Shown: positions 63,971 through 64,000 of the stretch, one piece after another
Numbering within the stretch: the first letter of the stretch is position 1
Layout: each line of letters begins with the position of its first letter
NCBI RefSeq assembly: GCF_019042245.1
Contig: NZ_JAHQCX010000015.1
Coordinates: 1 to 64,000, forward strand
Reading direction: 5' to 3'
Length of the DNA: 64,000 nucleotides
Source: Diplocloster modestus
GTDB lineage: Bacteria > Bacillota > Clostridia > Lachnospirales > Lachnospiraceae
Notes under the pieces: model-generated
What the model saw: only the letters and a program-made list of their open reading frames with translations
Told to the model about the DNA's origin: nothing
Database searches by the model: none
Position numbers and translations under genes: made by a program

Positions 63971-64000
63971 ATCGCGTCATTCCTTCAAGTTCTATTCATA

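Overview
The window reads as the chromosome of an anaerobic, gut-type clostridium, most likely a Lachnospiraceae member. The grounds are a single-chain pyruvate:ferredoxin oxidoreductase, a flavodiiron protein, a two-subunit glycine dehydrogenase (gcvPA/gcvPB), a T-box and a glycine riboswitch, strong AGGAGG ribosome sites and many sugar-uptake genes. The assignment comes from gene content and was not tested with a marker gene. No rRNA, tRNA, CRISPR array or prophage was seen. The only mobile gene is the 5' end of an IS4-type transposase at the left edge.

Layout. 1-7 kb: transposase start, yraN and pgeF, a flavodiiron protein and PFOR. 7-10.8 kb: a trpXYZ-type ABC transporter behind a T-box whose specifier reads UGG (Trp). 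10.8-18.7 kb: an accessory metabolic cluster with an iron-type alcohol dehydrogenase, an aminotransferase, a GntR/UTRA regulator, a sodium:solute symporter with a 39-residue membrane partner, a 5-formyl-THF cyclo-ligase-like protein, a separate two-gene operon of microcompartment shell proteins, and a flavin reductase. 18.8-29.6 kb: a rhamnoside-utilisation locus (GH106-like and GH78 enzymes, ABC importer, LacI regulator with paired operators). 29.8-33.5 kb: a DUF1801 protein and a response regulator/kinase/PepSY-lipoprotein operon. 34-41.2 kb: a complete glycine cleavage operon (gcvT-gcvH-gcvPA-gcvPB-lplA-lpdA) under a tandem glycine riboswitch. 41.3-45.4 kb: superoxide dismutase, then a tightly coupled phosphatidylethanolamine operon (PAP2 phosphatase, flippase-like protein, pssA, psd). 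45.9-58 kb: a co-directional block of oxidoreductase, AraC-type response regulator, histidine kinase without a sensor domain, degenerate RbsA-like pseudo-ATPase, MerR regulator, RbsABC-type importer, cytoplasmic sulfatase and TauE/SafE exporter. 58-64 kb: a DUF1846 protein, RidA, a selenium-dependent-type xanthine dehydrogenase and YqeB.

Two items look least described. The first is the 46-58 kb block. Its kinase has almost no extracellular part and is translationally coupled to a double ABC cassette that has lost both Walker A motifs and both catalytic glutamates. This suggests a transporter-derived pseudo-ATPase used as a signalling subunit, controlling import, desulfation and sulfur-anion export. 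The second is a pair of 240-280 bp palindromic elements (33734-34016 and 59734-59971). They share a core of about 146 nt with conserved loop motifs, conserved T.T mismatches and compensatory stem changes, each starting 6 nt after a stop codon. They look like a dispersed structured RNA or DNA family. A third, unrelated 266 bp palindrome lies at 45522-45787, and a smaller repeat family sits in the leaders just behind both riboswitches.
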